Source of the DNA: Brachionus rotundiformis
Taxonomy: Eukaryota > Rotifera > Eurotatoria > Ploima > Brachionidae
Direction: 5' to 3'
Assembly: GCA_016802295.1 (NCBI GenBank)
Contig: JAESIW010000124.1
Location: forward strand, 883,967 to 947,966
DNA length: 64,000 bases
Shown: one piece after another, positions 37,903 through 49,298 of the stretch
Position numbering within the stretch: the first letter of the stretch is position 1
How the letters are laid out: every line of letters starts with the position of its first letter
Translations under genes and position numbers: made by a program
Notes under the pieces: model-generated
What the model saw: only the letters and a program-made list of their open reading frames with translations
The model's database searches: none
What the model was told of the DNA's origin: nothing

Positions 37903-38444
37903 ATGGCGACTACTTGCGACAAAGAATCGGTCAGACAGGCATATGAATCGGTCAGAGATGACAAGACAGAGGTGAACTGGGCTGTGCTGAAATACGATGG
38001 AAACAGAATTGTTGTTGCCAGCACTGGTTCGGACTACCAAGAATTTTTGACAAATTTCAATAGTACTTTTTAGCAATTTAAATTTTTAAACTTGTTGTTT
38101 AATGCCAAATTACAAGATTCAGAAAGACTTTTTGGTTATTTGAGAATATACACAGGTGATGAGCTGAGTCGAAGGGCTAAATTTGCCTTGGTGACTTGGA
38201 TAGGAATGGAGGTGAGCGCAATCAAGCGTGCCAAAGTATCCATAGAGAAGGCTCTGGTCAAAGAAGTGATTACGGTAAGCCTAAACTTTATTAGGTCTAC
38301 ATAGGTTGCTAATTTTTGGGGTAGAATTTTGCAGTCGAACTGGCCACATCCGATTTAGCTGACCTAGAAGAAGAGCGAATCAAAGAAATGTTGATAAAGG
38401 CCGGTGGAGCTAATTATGGTAATGGAACAGCCAAAAATAATTAA
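37903..38444 (+). CDS. COTL1: Coactosin-like F-actin binding protein (ADF-H)
   Basis: Small ADF-homology protein that binds F-actin. Three exons (37903-38062, 38117-38274, 38325-38444) with 54- and 50-bp introns give 145 aa (human COTL1 142). Conserved blocks are KESVRQAYESVRDDKTEVNW, YQEFL, RLFGYLRIYTGDELSRRAKF, ALVTWIG, SAIKRAKVS, KALVKEVI and the terminal KAGGANYG. The first line (MATTCDKESVRQAY) matches the MATKIDKEACRAAY start of human coactosin, so the start is secure. Confidence 0.95.
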
Positions 38445-39353
38445 ATCAAAAAGATAAAGTTTTATTATTTTTTTTTCTTTGAGACAATGTTTTTTTGTTA
38501 CCGAATAAAAAAAAAGTTTAATTATTATACAAAGTCAATTTAATTAAACAGTGCTGTCTAGTTTAGATAATTTTCTTTCAATAAATAATTAAAATTCAGT
38601 TAATTTTATTTTTTAATTTTAAAAATTTGAATAATTAATGAAGAAAAATGATCGAGATTTCTTACTAAGCTAGTTAATTCTTTAATCTTTTTTTAATTCT
38701 TTAGCTTTGATTTAGCGACTAATTAAATGTTTTAAACATGGTTTAATAAAAGAATTAGTTTTATCTAATAAATTTAATAATTGTCAATTATTTTTTGCAA
38801 TAAACTTTTATTTCTTGATTTACTTTTAACAACAATAAAATAGACAAAAGAATCACAAAGTTTATAATATCAAAAATATTCAAAGTAATAAAAGTTTATT
38901 CAAATTGGCATATTTTTAGAGAACCAGATGGGATGCTGATCTTCAATTTAATAATGATAATCTTATTTATTTAGCTCAAGGTTTATTTAGCAATAATCTA
39001 AGAAATAGAGAATATTTAATTTAACCAATGCCAAAATTGGTCAAAATTGGAGAACAAATAGATCCATCTAAGTTCGGTAATAAGGTTCAAATAAAATCCT
39101 ACTATCACAAAGATTTAATTCTTGATATCTTATAATAAAAAATTAGATGTTTTTTAAAGTCAAATTTAAAGCAAAAGTCTTGTTAATGTCTTTTATCATT
39201 TAAATGAATTGCTTGATAAAAAATTTGCTAATTAGTTAAATCTTGATTTAAATTACCCAAAATAAAGATTTGATTTAATTAATTTTTTTTTCTTTTTGAA
39301 TTAAATTATTTTTATTAAATAAATAAAAATTTATTTTTTAAGTTTTTTTTTAA
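38445..39353. other. Intergenic COTL1-MRPL39 with a possible decayed coding fragment
   Basis: AT-rich. At 38924-39137 two short plus-strand reading frames have a protein-like composition (TRWDADLQFNNDNLIYLAQG, then KLVKIGEQIDPSKFGNKVQI) but are separated by a stop. I do not recognise them, and they may be remnants of a mobile element. Confidence 0.3.
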
Positions 39354-41295
39354 TTAATTTTGTAAATTCATGCTTTCTGGTTGTTTTAGAGATGGATTAG
39401 GTGCTGAGTTGGGCTTTGATGCCCTTTCAGCCAGTAAATTAAAAGTCCAATAGTGTAACTTTGAAAAAATTTAACTTAAAAATTGGTAACTATTTTCTGG
39501 AACAAAATTTACTTGTAGGTGAGAAGGTATGGAGATACNNNNNNNNNNNNNNNNNNNNNNNNNNNNNNNNNNNNNNNNNNNNNNNNNNNNNNNNNNNNNN
39601 NNNNNNNNNNNNNNNNNNNNNNNNNNNNNNNNNNNNNNNNNNNNNNNNNNNNNNNNNNNNNNNNNNNNNNNNNNNNNNNNNNNNNNNNNNNNNNNNNNNN
39701 NNNNNNNNNNNNNNNNNNNNNNNNNNNNNNNNNNNNNNNNNNNNNNNNNNNNNNNNNNNNNNNNNNNNNNNNNNNNNNNNNNNNNNNNNNNNNNNNNNNN
39801 NNNNNNNNNNNNNNNNNNNNNNNNNNNNNNNNNNNNNNNNNNNNNNNNNNNNNNNNNNNNNNNNNNNNNNNNNNNNNNNNNNNNNNNNNNNNNGTAAATT
39901 CATGCTTTCTGGTTGTTTTAGAGATGGATTAGGTGCTGAGTTGGGCTTTGATGCTCTTTCAGCCAGTAAATTAAAAGTCCAATAGTGTAACTTTGAAAAA
40001 ATTTAACTTAAAAATTGGTAACTATTTTCTGGAACAAAATTTACTTGTAGGTGAGAAGGTATGGAAATACCCTGTACTCGCTGAATTGTTCCATAATTCT
40101 CAGTATCAATATCGTGAAGGCCAGTTATTTCAAAACGGCCCATTAGATCAGTGCTCGAGATCATTGGACCTCTAGAAATGTCTACAAAATCCCCCAATTT
40201 GTACACACTTATCGATTTGGCCGATTCCGATTTGGATGATATCAATGGAATTTGTTGCAATTTGTACCTTTATTTACCAAAATCATTAAAATCTTATTCA
40301 AGCTGGGAAAAATTTTGTTTTTTTTTATCAATTATTAAATTTATTTTAAATTTTACAAAAATTATCTTAGAAAAATTATAAAAGATATATATACTTGTTG
40401 TATTTGAACAATTCACTGGCTAGATCAGGAGAAATGTTTAATTTTTCAAAACGTAGGTTTTTTTTAATTAATTTTGAGGCTAAGATTGACAGGCACCTAA
40501 GCTCTTCGGTTGACGGTTTCCAGTTTGGAATATTTAATTTGGCGTCATAAACAAAACTACCACTCTTAACTTTTCCAAAAGTATTAAATTAATAAAAAGA
40601 TAACTAAAAGCTAACTATTTGGCGGAGGAAAGCTGCACAGGTCAACAAGAAACTCATTCTTGAACGCTATTTCCAATATGTAGCCCAAAAGAAATGAACA
40701 AGATCTCCAATAGGCCTTATAATTAAAATAATTACTTTAATAAGAAATTAATTTAGTTAAAATTTGGTCTATTCTGCTTACATTGTTTAATTGGAACGGG
40801 TTTTCGTCTTTAAAGTGTAGAAATTTTAATTTACAGGATTCATTTAGTGGAAGGTTCATGTCCCAGAGAGTATTGTCATTGATCAGTGCCAAAGCAGACC
40901 TTTTGCATAACATTTCAGACAAGTCTTCATTTTTTGGATATAAAATTTAATTTAAGATAAGATACGAGATAATGGAAAATTACGCATGGCGCAATTGTAC
41001 GGAGTCGAGAGGCCCTTGTTCATTATCAGTTTGACTTCCTTTTTCTCATGGTCCTCAACAAGTACTTCTATCTTTTCGATTCTTTCTATCTCTCTTAACT
41101 AATGGGTGAACATTTTTGAAAATTATCATTAATTGTTCGATGGTTCTTAATTACTTGTCTAGCTTTTTCCTCATCAAACAATCTTGCTCTATGCTGCATC
41201 CCGTCTGTGTTAGATAATGCTGTCGAAGTGAATCTAAGTGCATTTAAAGTCACTTTTTGCTTGGACAAAATGGACACTATACTTTTATTTATCAT
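39354..41295 (-). CDS. MRPL39: Mitochondrial ribosomal protein L39 (interrupted by assembly gap)
   Basis: Large-subunit mitoribosome protein related to threonyl-tRNA synthetase N-terminal domains. It starts at the ATG at 41295 with a mitochondrial-type presequence (KSIVSILSKQKVTLNALRFT). Then follow LFDEEKARQ, ERIEKIEVLVE, IMNKGLSTPYNCAM, LCKRSALALINDNTLWDMNL, CKLKFLHFKDENPF, VYKLGDFVDISRGPMI and IQRVQGISIPSHLQ, all matching human MRPL39. The exon ending SHLQ splices to a last exon (LHYWTFNLLAERASKPNS). That last exon occurs twice: at about 39894-40020 (runs into the N gap) and at about 39354-39488, where it ends properly in ...MNLQN-stop. The duplication around the gap is probably an assembly error, so the true gene likely has one copy. 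Confidence 0.9.
39362..39538. repeat. Direct repeat left of N gap (MRPL39 3' end)
   Basis: 177 bp nearly identical (two differences seen: C/T in GATGCCC/GATGCTC and G/A in GGAGATAC/GGAAATAC) to 39894-40070. Both copies abut the gap in the same orientation. Confidence 0.9.
39539..39893. other. Assembly gap (355 Ns)
   Basis: Run of N. Open frames crossing it are meaningless. Confidence 0.99.
39894..40070. repeat. Direct repeat right of N gap (MRPL39 3' end)
   Basis: Partner of the repeat at 39362-39538. On the minus strand it carries the last MRPL39 intron and exon up to the codons for SMNL, then runs into the gap. Confidence 0.9.
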
Positions 41296-41439
41296 TTTTT
41301 GTTCTCATTTACCTTCGATTCAATATATAGATAAAAATTTAATTTTAAAGTGTATTTAGAGGTTAAAATCCCTAAAAAAAAATAAAAAAATTTTAAAGAT
41401 TGATTTTTTATTTATTTTATTTGAACAAATTTAATCCAA

Positions 41440-44400
41440 TTAATCATCTGTGTCAAATTTGCCATTTTTTCGCTTATCTTGCTTTCCCAATCGACGGTAA
41501 ATTTGTTTTTTCATTTCTTTACTCTTTTGTAAGCGCTTCATCTCTTTCTTTTCCATCTCTTTTTTGTGCTTTTTAATCAGCTCAGCCTGATTGTCTTGTC
41601 TTTCTTTTATCCTATTTTCGTAGACTTTTTTGAACATTTTCATCACGGCAGCCATCTTTTAAATTAAATTGTTAACATTTAAACAACAAATAAGTTTTAG
41701 TGAAATTGGATAAATTAACCAAAATACCAATTTGGATTAGGATGTTTTTTAATTTAAACAAGAATCGAAGATTTTCTAATTTTTAATTATTTAATTAATT
41801 AGAATTAAGATAATTTAATTTTTTATTTTAAATTAATAGTGACTATTCGACCTCAATATTTGCCAAGATCCAGGATCGTCAATATTTGAATATTCCAAGC
41901 TATGCAAAAGGTCTGCTTTGGCACTGACAATACTCTCTGGGACATGAACCTAAATTATATTAAAATATAATATAGTTTGTGACATTACAATTTAGTAATT
42001 TAATGTCACAAAATTTAATTAATTTTTTGAATACGAAGAGCTTTTAACAAAATATGTTTTGGCATAACTTTTCGTGGACTGTCAGAGAAAGCCAATAATT
42101 CAAGTTAAACAAAAATGAACCTAAACCATAAATAAAAAAATTAATTTACCACCTTAACTTAAACATAAAATTAAAAGTTTAGATAATCTTAATTGTTGGT
42201 AATTTCAATTTAAATTTTCAATTTTCTTTATTCAAATGACTTAGTTTATCGTCTTACACCGAGTGTTAATACACAAAGTGTAAATAAACAAGTTGAAGTT
42301 TAAGTTAAGTTTAAATTATTTAAAATTTAATTTTTTAAAAAATTTTTCAAAAATATCTGTTATTATAAAACTTGGAAAAACAAAATTTGGCTTAGTAATA
42401 AGCGCTTTTTTTGGAAATCTGCTCTGTAATTAAATTTAAATAAAAAAAAGCCTTAAAAACCTTTTTTTTGTTCAGGATCATTCAAAATTGATCTTTTACT
42501 TCAATTTGGCAATATTTTCTGGTTACATCATTTTCAAAAGGAAGCTCAGAAATAAAAAAAATCTTAAAAGACAATATTGGAATATTGAAGATCTTGGATC
42601 TTGGCAAACATTGAGGTCGAATGGCCAGTGTTTGGGACAATTCAACTCTAAATTTATTCACTTTTATTATGTGTTTTTTAATGGAACATAACTAAATGAT
42701 GGCAGATTTTAAATAAATTAAAGCTTTTGACCAAAGTTAAATTACCACACTCAAAAATTGTTACCAAATGAAAATTTTAGATTTGTTTTAACTACTAAAT
42801 TTAATACAGTTTGATATTTTTATGTCTAGAAAACCATATTTAACCATAGATAAGCATCTTGCAAAATTCTTAATTGGTAAAAAATACCAATATGCTTTTC
42901 AATCATGGTATAATTTAAAGCTTGGTAAACAGATTGCTAAATGCATTGTGGACAACCACTTGTATTCTTAATATCTTACTTTTTGTTCTTCTGGTTCTCG
43001 TACGATGGCCACACGCTGCTTTTCCAAAGGATCAATTTGAACCGCAGCTGTTTTTGTCTTGAGACTGAACGGCAACTGGTCCTCTATTTTTCGCTTTATC
43101 TTCAATGGCGCAAAAACCTTTTCTTCTCTTTCAATCTTTTTGTACAACGAATCCTCGTTCGGGTTCACTTGGATATTGTTTTCTTTTTTCAATATGCCCA
43201 ATGTCTTGACACCATTCCAGACTTGTTCGTGTCGAACAGTCAACAAATTGGTAACTGGTGTGTAAAATTTAGGCACTTGTAAAGCATACCAGGACCTCAA
43301 GAAAACTGTATCGCTTGACATAATACGATCTTCGAATGTGGCTCTGACACTTCCGGCAGGTACCGAGCTCGAATGAAGGGCTTTTTTTATCTGACCACGA
43401 ATTCCGCTCACAGTCTTGATCGAGGCGCCTTCAAACTTGGACGCCTCGATTGCACTCGAGAACATGGCCTGTAGGAAGGCGGTTTTTTTAAAAATTTTAA
43501 ACGGTGTGCCAATCAACTTGAGCTTTTTGACTATTTGAGTGGCTTTGTTGGTCTCCACGACCACGCCGGTCGCTGCTATGCGAAAATTTTTTGTCTCAGA
43601 GGACAGTGTCTGTATGGCCAGAAAGCCAGAGCCTTGCGGAGTGACTGGACCCCAGAAACTAGCATGGCAATGCATGTATTGAGGCGTGTATTTGAGCGAT
43701 CTGTTCCTCATGTTGTGATCTTGGATAAAATAAACAGGCAGTGTTTGAAAGCGGCGCCAACCAAGCGAAACAATGAGTGGGTCTTGGGTCTTGAGGATTT
43801 TGTTGTGCCAGCGGTGCTTTTTGAGTCTGACTTGGACGTAGCCAATGTTGGACTCGTTTGAGTTCAAGCTTCCAACTATGCAGAGGTAGCGAGCGTCAAA
43901 GTTTTTGACAAATTCATACGGCACTTGGTTGATCTCGATGCGTACGTACATACCAACTCGGAAGCCTTCGTATTGTATCCGCTGGGCATCGTCTAGTTTT
44001 TCGAATTCCAGCCGATTCAAGCTTGTTTGCTGCGAGGCTTCTTCTTTTAGAGCGTCGTAATAGGCGCCTTCGCCAGTTTTGTCAGCGCTTTTGGACTCGT
44101 CAAAATCTCTGTCAAATTGTTCCTTAAGTCGCTTTTTTTTTTCCATCAAGCGCTCTCTTTTGGTCATTTCGCTCTTGGGCTTTTTGCGAAAAGTGGCTTT
44201 TGAACTGTTTTCCTCATGATCGGCTTCATCCATGTCACTCTCATCTTCTTCGCCACTGCTTTCCAAATTGTTGGTGCTGTATCCTGTTTCCATATCTTTT
44301 GTTAATAGATTTTTTTAATAAAATATTTTTTTAAAGATAGTGAAAATTTATTTTTTAGTATTTTTTTTTAGATGGTCACCTTTGGCCAATTAATAGGAAT

Positions 44401-47400
44401 TATTGATAAACCAGCAATTTTGGAAAAAACATTAGTTTAGAAACGAGTCTTGGTAAAAATAATGTCATAAGATTCTTTCTGTACTTTAATTATTATAAAA
44501 GCAAATAATAAATTAATTTTTCAAAAAAAATCTGAAAATCTAGAAGGTGAAAAACTATCACATTTTTAAAATAAAAAAATGGAATTAAAATACCAAAATG
44601 GATTTCAATAGAAAATTAGTCTTTTACCATAAATCCTTTCTTGAGCTAAAAAAAAAACTTCTATTTAAAGTAAAATTCTGCTCTTAGTTAATTTACAATT
44701 GAAAATTTTATTTTCTTAATTCATGTTAGTTTGGATAATTTGTATCAGGCTTTACCAAGTTGGTTAATGATATTTAAAAAGCTACGAATTTTTTTATATT
44801 TTGACAAAACAAACCTAACAATTTTAAAATATTGTGACCAAAAGTTACTTTTAGCTTTTAAAATAATTAAAAATGTACCAAGGACTGTATTAATTTGTTT
44901 TAATACTTATATTTCCCTTTAATCAACAATTATTTATTATCAATAGGAAATGATTAAATTGTATAAAAAACATATTTTTTAATTAATTGCAAAGCTTATG
45001 CTGATGAGACTAAGATAATATCAACAATTGGAAATTTCAACTCGATTTACAACCTACAATCAGATATAGATAAAGTGTGTAAATGGTCAAAAGAATGGTC
45101 GACTCAGCTAAATGAAGATAAATGCAAAGTTGTTCATATTGGCAACAAAAATCCAGAGTTTGATTATAAAATTGGCTTGAAAACCCTCAATAAGTCAAAA
45201 GTCGAAAGGGATTTGGGTATTTACATACAGAGTGATTTGAAATGGGCTACCCAAGTCAAATCAGCTAAAGTAAATAGAATGCTGGGTTTAATTAAGAAAG
45301 CATTTAAGTATCCTTGTAGCGAGACTATCAAATTATTGTATTGTTCAATGGTTAGACCGCACCTGGAATATGCTGTCAGTTCATGGTCTCCTTATTTGTA
45401 AAAAGACATAATTGAGTTTGAGAGAGTTCAACGAAGAGCAACTAAGTTGATTCCAGAAGTGCGAGACTTGGATTATCAACAACGCTTGGTAAGGTTAGAC
45501 TTAACAAAAAAACTAAACAAACTTGAGTACAAGAAGATTAAGAGGTGACCTAATTCAGATGTACAAATTGGTAAACAATTATGAACAAATTGAATTTAAA
45601 AAAGGAATTAATTACAGTCTTAACACAATACCTGGTAGCCGAAGGTATGAATTGAGGAGAAATAGCTATTGTCTAACACGTGAAAGAATAAAAAATTGTC
45701 TTCCGAGATATAACTTTTTTACAAATAGAGTTGTGAATGGATGGAATAAACTCCCGGAAGATGTAGTAAATGCAAAGAATCTAAATAGTTTCAAAGCGAA
45801 GCTTGATTGCTGGATGGCGAAACAAATAGAAGCGACTGCTACAGCTCATTAGGGCTATGCTTAGAACCTCTAAGCTGCAGTTAGAACTAATACTACTACT
45901 ACAATTTTTTATTATCTGAAAACTATAAACCTTCATTTAATGGATATGATTCTGGTGTCAAATTAAATTTTACCAAATTTCACAAAACCCATATAATAAC
46001 AATTTTGAACATGACCAAATTTAAAAAGTATAGTTATTGGTATTTTCTTTGACACTTAATGACAAGTTTTTTTTAAATATAATTATGGCTGTTAATTACT
46101 TTCTGTTAGGACTAATTATTTTTTGTTAAAAATTTACTCACCAAGTTGAAATTTATAAGTTTTTGTTAATTTTAATTTATTTTTGTTGAAAATAAGAATA
46201 GCTGAAAAGTTCTCTAAATGTCTATCTACCGGACTTAGAAAATATGTTCGGATATTGGTCTAAAGAGACATTACAAGAAAATATTTTTGTTGATTAAGTG
46301 ATTTTCCAAACTCAAGATTCAATAAACTAGAATTAGATAAAAAAGGTATTGTGAATTTCAAAAACAAACAGAAGAAAAATTCTTTCTTTTTTGATAAATT
46401 AAAATTAACTAAAAAAAATAAATTTAAAAAAATACTCTAACATAGTGCAACATACTTTGTTGCATCTTTTTTACCAAAAATAAAAACTTTATTTTCTTTC
46501 TTTTTAGGTAAACAAAATCAATAATCAAATTAAGTCTTATTGATGCTTTACTTTTTGTGTTAAATTATTTTTGGTAAAAAAGGTGCAACAAAGTATGTTG
46601 CACTATGTTACAGTATTTTTTTAAATTAATTTTTTTTAGTAAATTTTAATTTATTAAAGAAGGAAGAATTTTTGTTCTGTTTGTTTTTGAAATTCACAAT
46701 ACCATAAAAAAGTTAATTTTGTTAAATTGATTTCATATCAATCCACTTGAATAAAAGGTCCAATTTAAAAGCATTTTCTAAATAGATCTACAACTAATTA
46801 ATTTCGACATGGTAGTCGTATTTTCGGCTATTTATTTATTTTTCATCTAAATTTTTGATAGAATCTCTAATTTTATAGATATTTTTATGAAAATGAACCA
46901 ATATTGGATGGTTTATGCCAAGAAACAACTGACTATTTGAATTCGAAGCCAAAATTATTCTATGAAAAGGCTGAAGATGTGATAAAATGAATTTAGGTTT
47001 AACTTTTGATAGCTTTTTTGCACTTAGGAACTTTATATGGTCTGTCTTGGAAAAATAACTGGAAAATTTCAACGTGTGCTTGTATTGAGTATTTCAAAAC
47101 CTTTAGTCAATAGATAACAGTTATTCCAGAAAAAATTTTTAATTAGCTACAGGTCAAAAGCCGAAACCATTATAGGAAAATAAGCCCAAAGCTTAAAATG
47201 TAATACAAAATAATAATTGACCTTTTTTTAATTAATTTTAAATCTTAAATAAAATTAGAATTTTCAATATCCTACTTGTAAAAATATAATCATATTAAAT
47301 GATTAATTAACACTTTTAAATTTTAATCTCCTTTATCAATTCACATAATTTACCATTTTAAAACTTGGTGTGGTCAAAGGAAACACGCAATAAAGCATAT

Positions 47401-49298
47401 TATATTTATTTTACCAAAGTTAAAGGTTCACATATTGTAGAGAGTGCTTGTTGCTTACCTTCAAAATCACCGAGCATGTCATCGTCCTCATCTTGGGCCA
47501 ACAAGTGAGCAGCGTCGCTATTTTTGTCCCATTTGCCAGTCACAAAGCAATCTTTTATGGCCTCAAAAGGATCCGATTGGTCTCCACCACAATCGGATTC
47601 ATCTTCATCCGACTGGTTCTGTTTCTTATCTTGGTACAAAGTCCAATCATAAAAATTAGTGTTATACTTGGCATTGTCGACTTGTTGCGAATGGTCATTT
47701 AGATTTATCTTCTTAATCTTAAAAAGCTCTGAGTCGTCCTCGGGCTCAGACTCAGGCACATTCTGATTCAGCTGTTGGTCACTGTAAATCATCCTGGACC
47801 AATTGGTTCGCTTATTTCCGCTAGAAAATGCCACACTAGCTCGCTCGCTCAGTCTTTCCTTCCACTTGGTCGAGCCGAGCTCCTCCTCGCCACTTTCCTC
47901 TCCACTCATCTCAGATTCCTCCTCATCAACACTCTCTTCTTCACTCTCCTCTCCACTCTCGCTGTCCTCTAGCTCTGGCTCCTCTCCGCTCTCGCCTGTC
48001 TCCTGCTCTTCTGGCTCTGGCTGATGGTTGACCATTTCCTGTCCATCGGAGAACAACTTTAGACTAGTCGAGTCCAGTTTGAGGTCGAGTGTGTTCGCCG
48101 AGCCGATTACTTGGTTCAGTAGGGGATTCTTGCTGTGGTAAGTGTGCTGTTCGGCGTCGTGAGAGTGACTGCCGGCCAGCTCGATGTACACCGCGTCCTT
48201 GTCGTATATTATGCCGCCGAGGCCCGAGAACGGCGCGTACACCAGCCGCTCTCGGTCGTCCAGCGTCCTCTTCTTTTCCTTGTCCGGCAAGGGACACGGA
48301 TCGGACAAAAACGACACATCGTTGAGCACAAAATCGCCCACGCCCGGCATGTGTATGTTGGCTTTGTTTTTGAGCGCTGCGCCGCGCACATATCCGTACA
48401 GGCAAACATTGCGGTCGCACTTGTCATTTTGTCTAATGAGATCGGGCCTGGTCAAGTCCTCCAATCGGTCGCATACAACAAATGGATGGTTGAGCCGGTA
48501 GCCCATGTCCTTGAACTTCATTACAGATATGAACCTGGCCAAGTTGTGTACCTCGTTGCGGCGGTACTCGTTGTTGACCAAGCCGGTCAAATAGAACAGC
48601 TTGGCACCTTGGTAGATCTCGGTCCAAAAGCGGTGCTTGAGCTTTTTTTTTGTCTTTTTGAGGGTCTTGGGGTTGTTGAATATGTCCATGTGGGTGAGGA
48701 CGCCCATGATGCGCGGGAATCCGTGCACTTGGCAAATGTTCAAGAACTCGAATGTTTCCATTTCGAAGCCGAAGCTCGAGTCGATCATTAGAAGGACTAG
48801 ATCGGCGACCTTGGCCGTGTCGATCATCGAATTCAAGTCGTTGGGACACTCGTAGAAGGTGATGCGGCGATTTTTGCCAGCAACCACGGTCACAGGACCC
48901 TTGATGTTGTTTATTTTTTGCCGAGTGTAGTTTTTGATCAGCGATTGCATTAGGATGGACTTGCCGACACGGGCAGGTCCGACAATGGCCACGAATATGG
49001 GCGGCGGCTCCAAGGCGCTCCGGTCTACCTCAACCACTTGCAAACGCTTGGCCTGGATGTCTTGTGTGCGTCTGAATTGACGCTCGGCGGCTACGTAGCT
49101 TTGGAGAGCAAACGCTTTCGGATTGCGCCGCTTGGCCTTTTGGTAATTGTCTTCTGGATCGTTGTGACCATTGTGGGACTCGTTGGCGTCTGGATCATTG
49201 TCCAACGCGTCTCGTTTGTGATCGCGTTTTTTTGCTTTGGCTCCCTTTTGCCGTCTGTGATGTGACTTGTTTGTCTGGTGATTTTCCGCATCAGACAT
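41440..49298 (-). CDS. BMS1: Ribosome biogenesis GTPase BMS1
   Basis: Nucleolar GTPase needed for 40S subunit assembly. Three exons: 49298-47459, 44295-42980 and 41655-41440. Phases (1, then 0) match and give 1123 aa (human 1282). Exon 1 has a basic N-terminus, RRNPKAFALQS, the P-loop VGPARVGKS, LIDSSFGFEMETFEFLNICQ, VLTHMD, KHRFWTEIYQGAKLFYL, IHMPGVGDF and a long acidic Glu/Ser tract. The DFE|D junction runs into METGYSTNN in exon 2 (human DFEDLETG), then the C-terminal domain (ALPFSLKTK-like LPFSLKTKT, VAIVREPEEQK). Exon 3 (KEMKKQIYRRLGKQDKRKNG) matches the human RKKLFRIQGQKERRNQ end. The introns are very long here: 3163 bp and 1324 bp. Confidence 0.95.
41840..41951. repeat. Inverted fragment of MRPL39 plus inverted-repeat arm inside BMS1 intron 2
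   Basis: 41901-41951 reads like MRPL39 coding sequence on the opposite strand from the real gene: it matches the complement of about 40853-40908 almost exactly except for a 6-7 nt deletion. Next to it, 41840-41877 is an inverted copy of 42590-42628 (about 34 of 38 identical). Confidence 0.75.
42590..42628. repeat. Right arm of inverted repeat in BMS1 intron 2
   Basis: Contains GATCTTGGATCTTGGCAAAC followed by ATTGAGGTCGAAT, the reverse complement (a few mismatches) of 41840-41877. The arms are about 700 bp apart. Confidence 0.7.
42822..42971 (+). other. Unrecognised 49-codon ORF in BMS1 intron 2
   Basis: ATG at 42822, stop at 42969-42971, antisense to BMS1. Its composition (RKPYLTIDKHLAKFLIGKKY, then AFQSWYNLKLGKQIAKCIV) looks more protein-like than the surrounding AT-rich DNA, and it overlaps the BMS1 exon 2 donor region. 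There is no recognisable domain; it may be a transposon remnant or chance. Confidence 0.25.
44988..45903 (+). mobile_element. 5'-truncated, disrupted non-LTR retrotransposon (LINE) reverse transcriptase fragment
   Basis: Lies in BMS1 intron 1, antisense to the gene. The reading frame begins right at the RT catalytic motif region (KAYADETKIIS; the usual motif is F/YADDTK, so the second Asp is Glu). It continues with KWSKEWSTQLNEDKCKVVHI, ERDLGIYIQSDLKW and SMVRPHLEYAVSSWSPYL, typical of CR1/Jockey-like LINEs, then a stop codon at 45399-45401. RRATKLIPEVRDLDYQQRL follows after the stop, then a frameshift near 45520 into RRLRGDLIQMYKLVN and VVNGWNKLPEDVVNAKN. It ends in a short (TAC)n tail at 45891-45903. 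Dead on arrival or decayed; it is the only clear transposon-coding sequence in the window. Confidence 0.9.
46345..46704. mobile_element. Foldback / MITE-like element with long inverted repeats
   Basis: Left arm about 46345-46486 and right arm about 46567-46704 are reverse complements at high identity over about 138 bp. Examples are GGTATTGTGAATTTCAAAAA with its complement at the right end, and AACATAGTGCAACATACTTTG in both arms. The loop is about 80 bp and non-coding. It sits in BMS1 intron 1. No target-site duplication could be fixed by eye. Confidence 0.85.

Noticed and set aside
39461..39985. Open frames of up to 174 codons across the N run
   Set aside because: Created by translating Ns; the flanks belong to MRPL39 on the minus strand and to a duplicated contig end.
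41440..41655. Separate small basic Lys-rich protein
   Set aside because: It is preceded by a splice acceptor, is in phase with BMS1 exon 2 and matches the BMS1 C-terminus, so it is the last BMS1 exon.
48135..48791. 218-codon plus-strand open frame opposite BMS1 exon 1, plus several other overlapping frames there
   Set aside because: Shadow of the GC-richer BMS1 exon. No recognisable domain, and the minus strand is clearly coding.
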